DNA from: Nereocystis luetkeana
Taxonomy: Eukaryota > Sar > Phaeophyceae > Laminariales > Laminariaceae
NCBI GenBank assembly: GCA_031213475.1
Contig: JARUPZ010000013.1
Location: 8,872,294 to 8,936,293 of the forward strand
Direction of reading: 5' to 3'
DNA: 64,000 nucleotides
The notes beneath the pieces are model-generated. The model searched no databases. It was given only the letters and a program-made list of their open reading frames with translations, and had not been told where the DNA came from. A program made the translations under genes and the position numbers. Position 1 is the stretch's first letter, and each line of letters starts with the position of its first letter. Below are positions 33,122 through 43,505 of the stretch, one piece after another.

Positions 33122-33493
33122 TACCCTGCTGCTAAGGTTGTCGGCTACGGCTGTAAGGCTTCTGCTATTACTGCTTGTCTCTACTTCACCGCAGTAGCAA
33201 TGGACTCCGTGGCAGACACCGGCGTTTGCGCGTAATCAGTACTGCGAACGAGAAACAATTAAAAGAAGTGGCTGTCGCTTTCGCGGCCTCGGCTTACAGT
33301 ACTACGTAAACATGTACTGTAAAAAGGAAGGCGTCGGCTTGTTCCTCTTTTACTCGTAGCGAAATCAGTGGACAGACACACAACCGCCTCTTGCATTCCA
33401 TGCTAAATTTGACCATTTTAGTGCTGCTTGTACGTCTCGCTTGTGATAGATCTGGATATACCACAACTACGGCGGACTACTTCTGTTCTACAG

Positions 33494-33565
33494 ACGGATT
33501 GACAACAATGATCTTGTCTCGATAGACGCCGGGGTCTACAATACTTTGTCAAGTCTTAAGGACTT
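33494..33565 (+). CDS. LRR exon 6 (diverged)
   Basis: This is a 72-nt exon between CAG (33491-33493) and GTGAGT, phase 2 on both sides. It encodes R-I-D-N-N-D-L-V-S-I-D-A-G-V-Y-N-T-L-S-S-L. The T-T pair is replaced by V-S and F-D by Y-N, yet the frame, length and splice borders are intact. Confidence 0.8.
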
Positions 33566-34249
33566 GTGAGTGCACTTTGTGGGTGTCACCCCTATTGCAG
33601 GACTATCGGCGGGATCTAGGTTTTTAAATGAGATATCGGTGCTTGGGTATCAGAGGTACTTATACAGCAAGATTGTTGGCAATGATGTTGGTGATACCGG
33701 GAACATGTCCCCGTAACATGAAGTCGAGACCCCAACAGTCACTCAGCAAACGATAAATTTAGCTAGGGTGCCATGGCAGACGTGACGTAGAAACCATCAA
33801 CTAAACTAGTGGCGACGAGCGTAGGTGTGCAAATACTTTTTGGTCACATACAATTTTACAAGTACGGTACGCGATCATCCGCCGTTCAAATATCGCCTGA
33901 ACACGACTCGAACGACGTATAATGGGAGCACTGGCGGTGGGTCCCCACTAGCACATATGCTAGCCCGCTTCATTTATCCGTTTCAAAGACGGGCACTCAT
34001 TTGCGTCGGCGACGCTTACATCGCTAACAGAGCCGCTGTGTGCTTACGCTATCCCTTGCCGTCTAGCGTGACATTCACTCAGAATGGTGAACATCGAATG
34101 CGTTTGTGTTGAACACAAGGCGCCCAGTGCCACGGCGGTAATCTTTATACTGTAGGTCTCTGAATGATGTCAAACTTTGTGTTCATTGGAGAGATGCGCA
34201 ATCACTCCGTTCGATATATTCACCTTGCTTCTCGCATGCGGTCCTGAAG
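33566..34249. other. Intron-like stretch between LRR exons 6 and 7
   Basis: No exon, repeat or motif is recognised in this 684-bp stretch. Confidence 0.5.
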
Positions 34250-34324
34250 GTGGTTAGACGGCAACAACGAGTTGACCACGATTGAAGCCGGCCCCTTCGA
34301 CAATTTGGGCTCCCTTGGCCAGTT
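34250..34324 (+). CDS. LRR exon 7, 75-nt variant
   Basis: This exon is 75 nt between AAG and GTGAAT, still phase 2 on both sides, with one extra codon in the turn: W-L-D-G-N-N-E-L-T-T-I-E-A-G-P-F-D-N-L-G-S-L. The 25-residue length is tolerated in LRR solenoids. The minus-strand exon at 41226 has the same 75-nt length and the same P-F-D-N-L-G, so the two are probably close relatives. Confidence 0.82.
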
Positions 34325-34623
34325 GTGAATGCAGTACACAAAGGAGTGTTCGTCCTCCGTTGCCATGTTTCTATGCACGGAGTGTTGAGGGCATCGAGTT
34401 TGTACGTGATTCTTCGCATAATCACATAGTGTCTTTCGAAGGTTTCCTTGTGTGAGAGGTGTTTCGATTATATACGAGTTTGACGCTGTCGGGTGGGGGA
34501 TAGGCGGTGCAGGAGACGTGCATGTAGCTCACGAGACCACCCTCCCCTCCAAGTGAACTATATCATTCTAGGCTGCAATCGGATGAACGTCGTCCGTTGA
34601 CGCATTTTGGGTGGTGTAAAAAG

Positions 34624-34699
34624 GCAACTAACTGCACGACAACAACTTCGGAAGAATAGAGCCTGGCGCGTTGAAGGATTTGCCGTCTCTCCTACGCCT
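34624..34699 (+). pseudogene. Decayed LRR exon
   Basis: The 3' part encodes L-H-D-N-N-F-G-R-I-E-P-G-A-L-K-D-L-P-S-L followed by a good GTGAGT donor. From the nearest AG (34622-34623) the exon would be 76 nt, out of the common phase, and a TAA falls in the LRR frame at 34629-34631. It is probably an exon lost by an indel, unless another acceptor is used. Confidence 0.6.
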
Positions 34700-35384
34700 G
34701 TGAGTGACATAGTGGGTATGATGTTCCTCTGGTCGCGGTCCAGGCGAGACGAAAACCACACCGGGATGAATCGTCCCTGTCTGCTTAGGTTCGCAGGAAT
34801 ATAGGGGGGGGTTTGCTCTCGCCCCATAAAACTACCAAATATGAGGGAAGGAGTGTTGGATATCGTGAGTGACCCCGGGCGGTCGATAGGTCGCCTTGAA
34901 AGCAAATACCCTTCGGTTTCAAGCGACGATATTCCCAGAGAGGGCATACCCTTTTTATCGTTCTAGTGATCGTTGAGTACAAGGCATCCTTGTGTGGATC
35001 ATTGTGGCATCACGGCCGCACAGCATGGAATAACGCAGTAGACCACCCCGCAGATACGTTCTATGATGCTTCGCATGGGGTCGTCAAACAATGCACCAAA
35101 CCAAACCACTCGTCAACTTCGGCTCGAAAACGCTTGCTCTTGTAGTGTAGATATTGTCTAGATGACGGGTAAAGCGCCATGTGCATCCCTCTTTGCTCTG
35201 GCACTCGGTAGACGCAACGGTCGTCGGACACGTACGTCCCCCTGCTGGGCCGTGAAGCTGGTGTATAAATGGCTTCACGATACTGCAAGCATGCAAAACC
35301 GTCCATTTAGAGAAGACGACTCGTAGGGATATATTTGTGTTTTTCCCTGACGATACGAGTTTCGTTTCCGAACTGCTTCTTCAG

Positions 35385-35466
35385 GATGCTTCATAACAAC
35401 GCTCTGACGACCCTTCACGCCGGATTTTTTCTAAGATCTTGGGTCTGGCTCGTCACTAGTGGCCCT
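35385..35466 (+). pseudogene. Decayed LRR exon with insertion
   Basis: It begins properly after CAG with M-L-H-N-N-A-L-T-T-L-H-A-G-F-F, but about 10 bp are inserted. The expected D-L-G-S-x-x-x-L-V-A-L end is then in another frame before the GTGAGT donor. The total is 82 nt instead of 72. Confidence 0.7.
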
Positions 35467-35687
35467 GTGAGTGCCTCTAGACCGTATTTCGGACTCGTCG
35501 TGCCTGCGCACGAAACAATCAGCAGGCAGAGCGTGCCTAACTTCGCAAACTTCTTCCACCACGTGTTTGTGTACGTATGACAATCACACCTGCATCACGA
35601 CATGTCACAGTGACCGTTTCGATTGGCACTTAACAACTAACTTCACCCCCGTCCGTCGCGTATTTGCACCGTCTTCTGCGTATTCAG

Positions 35688-35742
35688 GTCTCTGTCAGGA
35701 AACACCGGTCTTCAATGCGTCCCCCCTGTGTACGTTGTCTGT
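35688..35742 (+). CDS. Probable LRR C-terminal cap exon
   Basis: This is a 55-nt exon between CAG and GTAAGT. It enters in phase 2 like the LRR exons and leaves in phase 0. It encodes S-L-S-G-N-T-G-L-Q-C-V-P-P, the L-x-G-N-x-x-L-x-C-x-P pattern that closes many LRR arrays. This marks the probable end of the repeat part of the plus-strand gene. Confidence 0.65.
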
Positions 35743-36216
35743 GTAAGTGGTATCCTTGTGATCTTCTACAACAAGGCGTGCGTGAGTAATTTTCCTGCAT
35801 TTTGAATGAGATTTTGTACAACCACACCGAGCGGTTGGTGTCTGCTATATGGAGGAACGGCTCTGATATGGTACTCACCCTTCGGGTTTTCGTATAGTTT
35901 ATGATCGCCAAAGAATAGAACACAACCCTCTGAAGTTGGAACTGCTCCGTCCATTGTCGTCAGTTGTGCATATCATATGATTCGCGTGAGTAAGCCAAGC
36001 TGCAACATTTACGAAGGGCATTTTCCGCCGTGTGTGGCGTAGTTTGCTTCTAGGTGTGGGTAATGTATGCGCTAGAATTTGAACCCGATATAATCCACGG
36101 GCTGTGTCATGCCCGCAAGCGGATGAGACGCGAGCTTCTCTTTCGATGATTGGGCATGAGACCATGCTTTCCCTCCCATCCCCACCCCCCATCATCTTGC
36201 AAACCGGTCTATCCAG

Positions 36217-36263
36217 CAATCCACTCTTCTCTGGGAGCTTGCCTATTACCGCTGGCATGTGCG
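36217..36263 (+). CDS. Short exon ending in Cys, before the EGF-like exon
   Basis: After CAG (36214-36216) the frame reads N-P-L-F-S-G-S-L-P-I-T-A-G-M-C and stops at GTAAGT (from 36264) in phase 1. N-P-L-x-G-x-L-P is typical of a last, plant-type LRR. The phase matches the EGF-like exon at 36629, giving a Cys-Glu-Cys junction. How it connects to the cap exon at 35688 is unclear, since the phases do not fit directly. Confidence 0.5.
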
Positions 36264-36628
36264 GTAAGTACCTGCTTTTAAACATGGTGCATGACAAAGG
36301 TAGAGTAATGCTATCAATATTTATGTCAACGTATCATCCCAACAGGAGCTTGTTGATATCTCTAGTACCAACGTGAGAATTTGATAGTACTGTCCGTGTA
36401 TGTTGTATATCGGAGTTGGCAGCTGATTGGAGAAGGTATCGAAAACATGGGCGATGAGTTGACTTTGCGTGACTTGATCTGCTCCACGAATGGCCTGCCT
36501 GATGTTGTCGCCTGATGTTAAGGATTGCAAACGTGGTAGCTACGCAACACCCAATGTTTTAGAACTAAATATCACCCTTGGTACCGTGTGATTCTTGTCG
36601 AACTATTTTGCAACTAACTGCCAAACAG

Positions 36629-36712
36629 AGTGCACACCGGCCGCCGCGGTAGCGTGCGACGCAGAGACGGGAGCGTGTGTTCCGGGGGCGATGGGCTACA
36701 CCTGCGTTTCAG
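36629..36712 (+). CDS. EGF-like cysteine-rich exon
   Basis: This is an 84-nt exon between ACAG and GTAAGC, phase 1 on both sides, the usual phase of EGF modules. It encodes C-T-P-A-A-A-V-A-C-D-A-E-T-G-A-C-V-P-G-A-M-G-Y-T-C, with four cysteines and a G-Y-x-C ending as in EGF-like repeats. With the Cys from the previous exon it would hold five. The protein would be extracellular, consistent with LRR plus EGF architecture. Downstream exons were not found. Confidence 0.65.
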
Positions 36713-39700
36713 GTAAGCGATGCTTCGGCGGCAAATCAACGAAATACCTCGCTACTGTCGCAGATGTTCATGTAGCACACAGTAAACCAGCCGGACAAGC
36801 GTAAAGCACTTACATGTGCTGCACTACCTCATCTTTGACCAATGATGCTTGGACAGCGGATTGTTGCGGATAGGCTCGTTTCCATCGATAGTAAAGGCCA
36901 TCACGTACGATGCGCCACGCAGCAAAATCTCTGGGAAATTAAGGAAGAATGGTGGGGTTTGGTTGAACGTCAATAGAACTTGATCAGAAGCTTAGCGTAC
37001 AGTCGACTGGTTATGAAGCCGTCGGGAAAACCCATTTCTTCGCCACTCAAAAAATCATATTACAACGTATTTCGTGGGGTACGAATCCTCTTACATTAGT
37101 GCCGCAGTGTATAGAGTATTGACATGTGATACTGGTGCATAAAACCTTTTCTCGTAGAGGTATGTGAAAACTGCACATTCTCCATACTTCGTGCGTATAA
37201 CATTGGCTTGCCCGTGTTTTCAAGACCCGGCTAGAAAGTAGAATTGACGCAACATGTGTTACCCTCTCGTTAACGTAAGAAGTATAAAACAGTTTTCACC
37301 GGGAATAATCGAGGAAACCGTTTTCAAATTCGTCTGGTATCATACCTTGATAAAACAAGTTACTGCCTTCACACAATGGAGGTAATATAGTGCGCCATCC
37401 ACATGTGAAACGAGTGCGTGCATACATCCTGCTTTCGCGACACCGGCACGCCGGGTGGGTAGGGATAGCTGAAGCACTATATCTACACTGCTTGCACGCC
37501 AGATGATACGTTTACACGTGCCTCAAGTATCACGTCGCAGTGCGTGCAGATTCTCCGATGGATGATCGCGGTAGTTCGTGCATAGGCCAACATTGCCACT
37601 GGGCATCTATGTCGGGAACCTTTTGACCTCCTCATCCGGTACCGAAGATTTTCACGACTGCCGTCCCGACAGTGTGCCTTTGCGGCGAGGGTTGCACAGC
37701 TTGCGCATGCACCACGACGTCGTCCCCGGAATCAAGCAGGGGCGTAGGGAAAACGACTATCGTAGCAGGAAAAACATGAATGGAGGGATTCGACATCGAC
37801 AACCGACCTCGTATAATATCTGATAATCTACGTTAGCCGTTGTTTTGGAATCCAGCGCCGGCATGTACCGACTTACCAACTGCGACGAGGCGTGGACGTG
37901 TCTGTACATTACATAGTGAATGCTCCGGAGGCATGTAATTTGCATGCCCGTGAAACCCGGCCGCGCCGAGGGTCCTCATACTAGTCTCGCAACGATAGGA
38001 ACATATCCCTTAACCGTTGGTTACGATCCACTCAATCATACCCAATTCTCGTATATAGTACGTATACGCATGGTTTGTGCGAAGTAGATGCCAAGGCTTG
38101 CGTTTGAGGCCAAAGGCTTCTTCCTGTGTTCGTGTGCGACCAAGCCAATTTTCCTTTTCTGACCCCCCCTCCCGTTGCGTATAAAAAGTACAACAATATT
38201 TTTACTACGATGAGCTGGTGTCCGAAGAACAACATGCGTTCAAAACCATGTTCAAACTGTCCCGTGCCGCGACACCCGCCACGATTATGCCTGTGCGCAC
38301 AGGGTCTGTATGATTCGCGTCATCGCCCAATCAGTCGCGAGTCATGGAGATCCCCCTGACGCACTTCATAATATCCGGGCGGCGTGTTTAGCAATACTTA
38401 GGCGAAATTTCGAATTTGGCGGACACTCGTGGCTCAATCAAAGGCGTTGATTGAATCCAATGACGTACCAGGAGCGCTCCCTGTCCATTCAACGCCTGCC
38501 GGTTGATGTTCAATATCTCTGTCTTGCCACGCATTACTTCCGCCGGCATTCAGAGGAACCCTCACTAAAAAGATTTCTAGCTTCGGTCGTGGTGTGACAT
38601 ACAGGCTTCACACCATCCTAGTTCTCCAGCACTCAGTCTGCCTGTAAGAATTCTTCGTATGTAACGGGTACATGCTGTATTTGTCCGCTCAGCTCCTGCG
38701 CCCATAGTTGACATGATGCATCACTAGTGAAGCGGAAAATTATGCTGCGCCCATGGTTGGCATGGGCACAGGCACGGACGCGCGAGGTTTACGACGACAA
38801 TGTATTGATCGAGCAAACCGGCGCTACACTCTGTAGGAGGCTTCTACTTGGAGAAGTACACAGCTTTTGGCGAGGCCGCAGGAGAACGGTATCGGGTTCT
38901 ACGAGAGGAGGGTTTTGCGCCTTTGAGAATGCTCCAACGTGAGCTATTGGCACCACCGCAAGGAGTGAGCAACGGTGACATGGACCGGGATGGCCGCACT
39001 GATCATGGCAAGACAGATAACGACGAGGGGGGTAGTGGAAGCGAGGAATGGAGTCAGGAAGCGAAAATTAGGGGGTGGGGGGGTGACCGCGGAGAAAGCG
39101 AAGCAGAAGTAATAGTGACAGTGGGGAAGGGGCAAGAGCGAATTAAGAGTAGCTGGGGAGTGACGACTAGTAAAATAGGAAGGACTCGGTTATGCACTGA
39201 ATATATATATATATATCGATAGAGAGAGTAGCGATCATGGTAGCGATTTTTTCCCAAGGGCGGTGAAAGTGAGGAAGATGACGAGCGCCAGGAGGTGCCG
39301 CTCTCGGTAAGTTCACTGATCGAGCGTGGAGTGCTTTAATGGGCGGCACAGGGTTTTACTTCATGCCCGGTGTCGCCCGGAGAGTGGACGTTCGAAGGTA
39401 GACTGGTGGTTATTGATAGAAAAAGGCCTCTACTTACGGTGCGTCACACAAACAACTAGAAACGTACTGCATGCAAGGATAGACCATGCAGGTCTGACGA
39501 ACGTCCAACAAATCTTTCTCAGTCAGTATCGATATGAAGCCGACGCGTCATGCCTTGCTTTTTTCGCCGTCTTCTTTCTTTTGGTACTATGGTTACATTT
39601 CATGTTGGAAATCATGTCAGAACATTGCTTGTGGTGCAAGATTCCCCCAGTCTGGTGTGGACTATGCAACACATTTGAGCTGATATCGTTTTTTTCCATC

Positions 39701-40802
39701 ACCCATATTGTTGGAGTACCTCCCCTGACCGCACTCCCCTCACTGATCGCACAAGCGCACGTTCGGCGCCCGAACTCTTCAGCGTGTGCTTTCACCAGGG
39801 GACACTGACGCCAAACACATGTTCACAGAAACGGAGGTGGAAGGTTTTTGCTTTCGACCCTTCCCCATGCATAAGTCATTAGTCCCGACACGGCCCTCAG
39901 ATATCTCGCTCACTAACGACTTACACGGTGGGGACACAATGGAGGCGCTCTTTTCCAGTCAGATCCCTGAATGAGCAGAAGAGTCTGATGACGCAGCGAA
40001 GGTTGCCAGAAGGAAAATGTTGAACCTAAGAAACCTAAGGACGCCATCAGGGGAACAATGTCGTATTCATCGGAAAAAATGAATTACCTGGTATGTCTCT
40101 ATGCCCCAGCTTCTGTGCTGCATGTTCGATATTAATGGGGAAAACCCTGGGCACTCCGACTAGCATGGAACCCGCCCTCCCCTCCGAGAGGAGATAACGT
40201 TCACCAAAAACTCTTGCGTCAACCGGTTAAGAAACTCAACGAAAGTAATGCGCTTGTACGCGGCATCTAAAAGATAGGCATGAACTTCAAACATAAATTC
40301 GTGCCAACTTTTACAGATAGCTGGTGTGATGGACCGATTGATAGCGGGAGGGGATATGTTAGGAACACAACGTGCGGGGTTCTTGACGCACCAGGTAGTA
40401 CTATGCGAGTTCGCTTATCCAGCCTCATGCTTGATAATATGAACTAAAAAAACACAGGCAGCTTGGGACGGACGGACGGATGTATGAGATACTTCACTCG
40501 GATGTTCGGTCCGTCGGGAGCACTTGTCATGTTGAATTGTTTCCACCCCATTTTTTTGGCAATCGAGCAGGGAGCAACCCAACTCTCCCTGTACTGAAGT
40601 ACGCCTGGGAGTAGGGCTTGGGGTTTCGGTCAAGGTCGCGACAAGCCGGAACAGACCAACTTAACGTCAACGAATCATTGATCGACAGCGTAGAGATGTG
40701 TTGAACGTCAGCCGGACTGACGTGTCGCACCGATGATCCTGTATCATACGTCTACCCCGGCACGAAAGAAAAGTTGTTTCGTATTCGCATATATATACTC
40801 AC
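36713..40802. other. No supported gene
   Basis: At 37690-37705, AG followed by CTTGCGCATGC resembles the start of the Cys-rich exon at 54287 but is not followed by EGF-like cysteines in a splice-bounded exon. A frame at 38848-39222 (124 codons, polar, acidic and Gly-rich in its second half) starts at an ATG but shows no family. A TACCTGGTA motif is at 40085. Confidence 0.4.
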
Positions 40803-40877
40803 AGGGTTGTGAGAGACACCAACTCCTTGAAGGCGTCGGGGTCGATGGTTCCGATATCGTTGTTTTGCCATAGCCCG
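40803..40877 (-). pseudogene. Minus-strand LRR exon, acceptor damaged
   Basis: Read on the minus strand it encodes G-L-W-Q-N-N-D-I-G-T-I-D-P-D-A-F-K-E-L-V-S-L, then ends at a perfect GTGAGT donor (40797-40802 on the plus strand). At 75 nt it would keep the common phase 2, but the bases at the acceptor position are GA, with AG one step off. It may be inactive or use a shifted acceptor. Confidence 0.6.
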
Positions 40878-41225
40878 TCTCCACCACGGGAAATCGCCAA
40901 CAGAGCGACCGTTGGGCGTGCATTTACAACGCGTTAGGACATAGGTAACTTGTGGAGGGAAGGTAATATTGTGCTACGGGCACCTTCCCCAGACTCTGAC
41001 CCCCTCACCACGACAGTATCCAACTGGCTCGTTGTTAAAACGCCTAGGGGGAAATCGTTCGGAATTTAACGACAAACGTGGGAGCACCTCAGGTACCGAC
41101 ATCCGAGTATTTCAAGGGTAGGCCCAGCCATGATTACGTATGCCGCAGACGACATCACCCCCAGTCACAAGCGCTGGAGAGAGCCCAGATTGTCGACGGT
41201 GCTGCTTTCGATAAACCCCTAGCAC

Positions 41226-41300
41226 AAACGCTGAAAATAGCCCAGATTGTCGAAGGGGCTGCTGGTTTCTTCCGTGGTCGATGCATTGCTGTCTATCCAC
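41226..41300 (-). pseudogene. Minus-strand LRR exon, donor damaged, plus a partial duplicate
   Basis: This is a 75-nt unit starting after AG (plus-strand CT at 41301-41302) with W-I-D-S-N-A-S-T-T, ending P-F-D-N-L-G-Y-F-Q-R-L. The donor reads GTGCTA instead of GTGAGT. The 3' half is duplicated at about 41165-41215 with a GTGACT border. It is close in sequence to plus-strand exon 7, which points to a shared origin on opposite strands. Confidence 0.6.
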
Positions 41301-43041
41301 CTAAACCAACGCATGAAACCAACGTAGTGCACTTTGCTGGAGAAATGTTCCACATCACGAAGGCTCGACTCGATCTTTGGTACGGTGAGAAGACATTATC
41401 TCGCCCAGGCTTGCGCAAAGGCTCTTCTAATTGAAATGCCCAGGAGATACGTTTCGATCTTGCCCATTTGTGAGGTACCTTCTCGCCTTCCATTGAAAAA
41501 CCGTTTTTGTTCACCACAGATACCACTGAAATTTCCGTACACTCACTCACGGCCGATATTCATGCTCCACAGTCAATCTAAATGGTGCCTTTGCGACACT
41601 TAACGACTCGGGCGTCACCGGCGCAGAAATCGTCGGGGTTGTGTTGATATACGAACAGTATTGGATCTGCTTACCACGGATTTGGTGGTGGGGGTCGGAA
41701 CGTGTTGGTGTTGTTAAAATCATTGGTCACCAATATCTTGCGTGGGGGGCCAAAAGTCCTTCCTCGGTTACATGATTGCTACACTCGCTCAGCAGTGCAA
41801 TCGTCATCCCCGTACGTCAAAACGAAAAAAAATCTAAATGTACAAGAAGGGAGTTCGTAGCGACGACGGGCGGACGGCCGACGCCGGGCTCCCGTAGGTT
41901 TCAACGCATCGAGCAACACACGTTATTCGGGGTGCGTGTACTGCGGCTGCTGTAGAAAGGACTCGATCGGTTCGTCTTCAACCGATACCCGTCGGATCGA
42001 CAATCGTGTCAAGACCGTACCTCTGCATAGTACGAGGTATTTGCCGCTTACGAGGCCCCGCCCAGGAAGCGATTCAAAATCAAAGATAAATCAGTAACGC
42101 GTGAAAAAGTGCATTGATTGGTAATATATAGGTGGCAAAAAAGTTAAGACTTATTCCATAACCTGAGTGTAGTCATTGTGAATGAAATAAGTCGTACACA
42201 GGGAGCAGGCTGCATCCTAGGATAACACATTACGGGTGACAGTCAGTGGTGGTATCGGGTGTTGGCTATTGATCATCGATGAAGGCCTACTGTACGCGGA
42301 ACAAGGGTACGGGTGGTCTTGATGAATAGCGGAGGCGGTTTTGAGGTGTTCCACGCATTTTCGGACTACTACAGTAATACCTAACCCTGTTGTGGTGTTG
42401 TTGTGGGTCAGCTCGAGCATCGTAAACATCAGCAACGGAGCACAAGTCAACGTAGATAATGCTGTGTTTGTGATGTTGTATACGTCGTAGTCCCAGCTAA
42501 ATATCTTGGGGATAGAAAAAAAATGCGGTCGGATATATATTCCTTCTATTGAGAACATGCAACAGTGAACCTGATGATACATGCGCGTACGAAGAACACA
42601 ACTAAATCCGTGCAAGATTCGCCTTTTTTGAATATAAGGTGATGACTTGTTGACTGAATTGGCAATTAATTGTAGATAGGCAGGACTGTCGGTATTTGAA
42701 ATGAGAATGATAAACGTGTCAGTACAATAGCTGCAATAGTAGCAGTAGTAGCAGTAGTCCGGTTGAATCATTTCACAGTAGTACATGCTAATAAGATCGG
42801 AAAGCACGAGAGCGAAGGTCGATTATAATTTCACGACAATTAATTGTCGAGCGGTGAAAATACTGAACCCTTTGCGCGCTAAAAAGTAAAAAAAAAACGC
42901 GGCGGGGGCGGAAAGGGACGACACCTGTGACCACGGCTTGTCCAGAAAATCGTCAAGGAAAAAACAAAACTAACTCCTGCTGGAACTTAGATGGGAAGTA
43001 AAAGTGCGTATTCAAAACCAATATCGGCCGTTTAATATTCA
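41301..43041. other. Unassigned region
   Basis: There are no splice-bounded exons with domains. A 196-codon minus-strand frame (42217-42807) contains N-T-A-L-S-T-L-x-x-A-P-L, weakly LRR-like, but without matching splice borders. Confidence 0.35.
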
Positions 43042-43128
43042 TGAGTGGTAGTGGTAGTAGGAGTAGTAGTAGTAGTAGGAGGAGGAGTAGAAGTGGTAGT
43101 AGTAGGAGTAGTAGTAGTAGTAGTAGTA

Positions 43129-43166
<38 letters not shown>

Positions 43167-43184
43167 AGTAGTAGTGGTTTTAGG

Positions 43185-43215
<31 letters not shown>

Positions 43216-43267
43216 TTAGTAGTAGTAGTATTAAACTATAGTAGTAGTAGTAGTAGTAGTAGTAGTT

Positions 43268-43304
<37 letters not shown>

Positions 43305-43336
43305 GAGGAGTAGTAGTAGTAGTAGTATTAGTAGTG

Positions 43337-43374
<38 letters not shown>

Positions 43375-43465
43375 CGTAGTAGTAGTAGTAGTAGTAGGAG
43401 TAGTAGTAGTAGTAGTAAGAGGAGGAGGAGTAAAAGTGGTAGTAGGAGTAGTAGTAGTAGTAGTG

Positions 43466-43505
<40 letters not shown>
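43042..43505. repeat. (TAG)n trinucleotide tract, about 460 bp
   Basis: This is an almost continuous run of GTA/TAG units with scattered GGT, GGA, ATT and AGA interruptions. The long open frames it creates (poly-Ser, poly-Val, poly-Thr, poly-Tyr, poly-Leu) are artefacts of the repeat. It is probably length-variable and liable to assembly error. Confidence 0.95.

Noticed and set aside
42217..42807. 196-codon minus-strand frame with weak LRR-like segment N-T-A-L-S-T-L
   Set aside because: The conserved spacing is poor and AG/GT borders at the 72-nt distance are missing.
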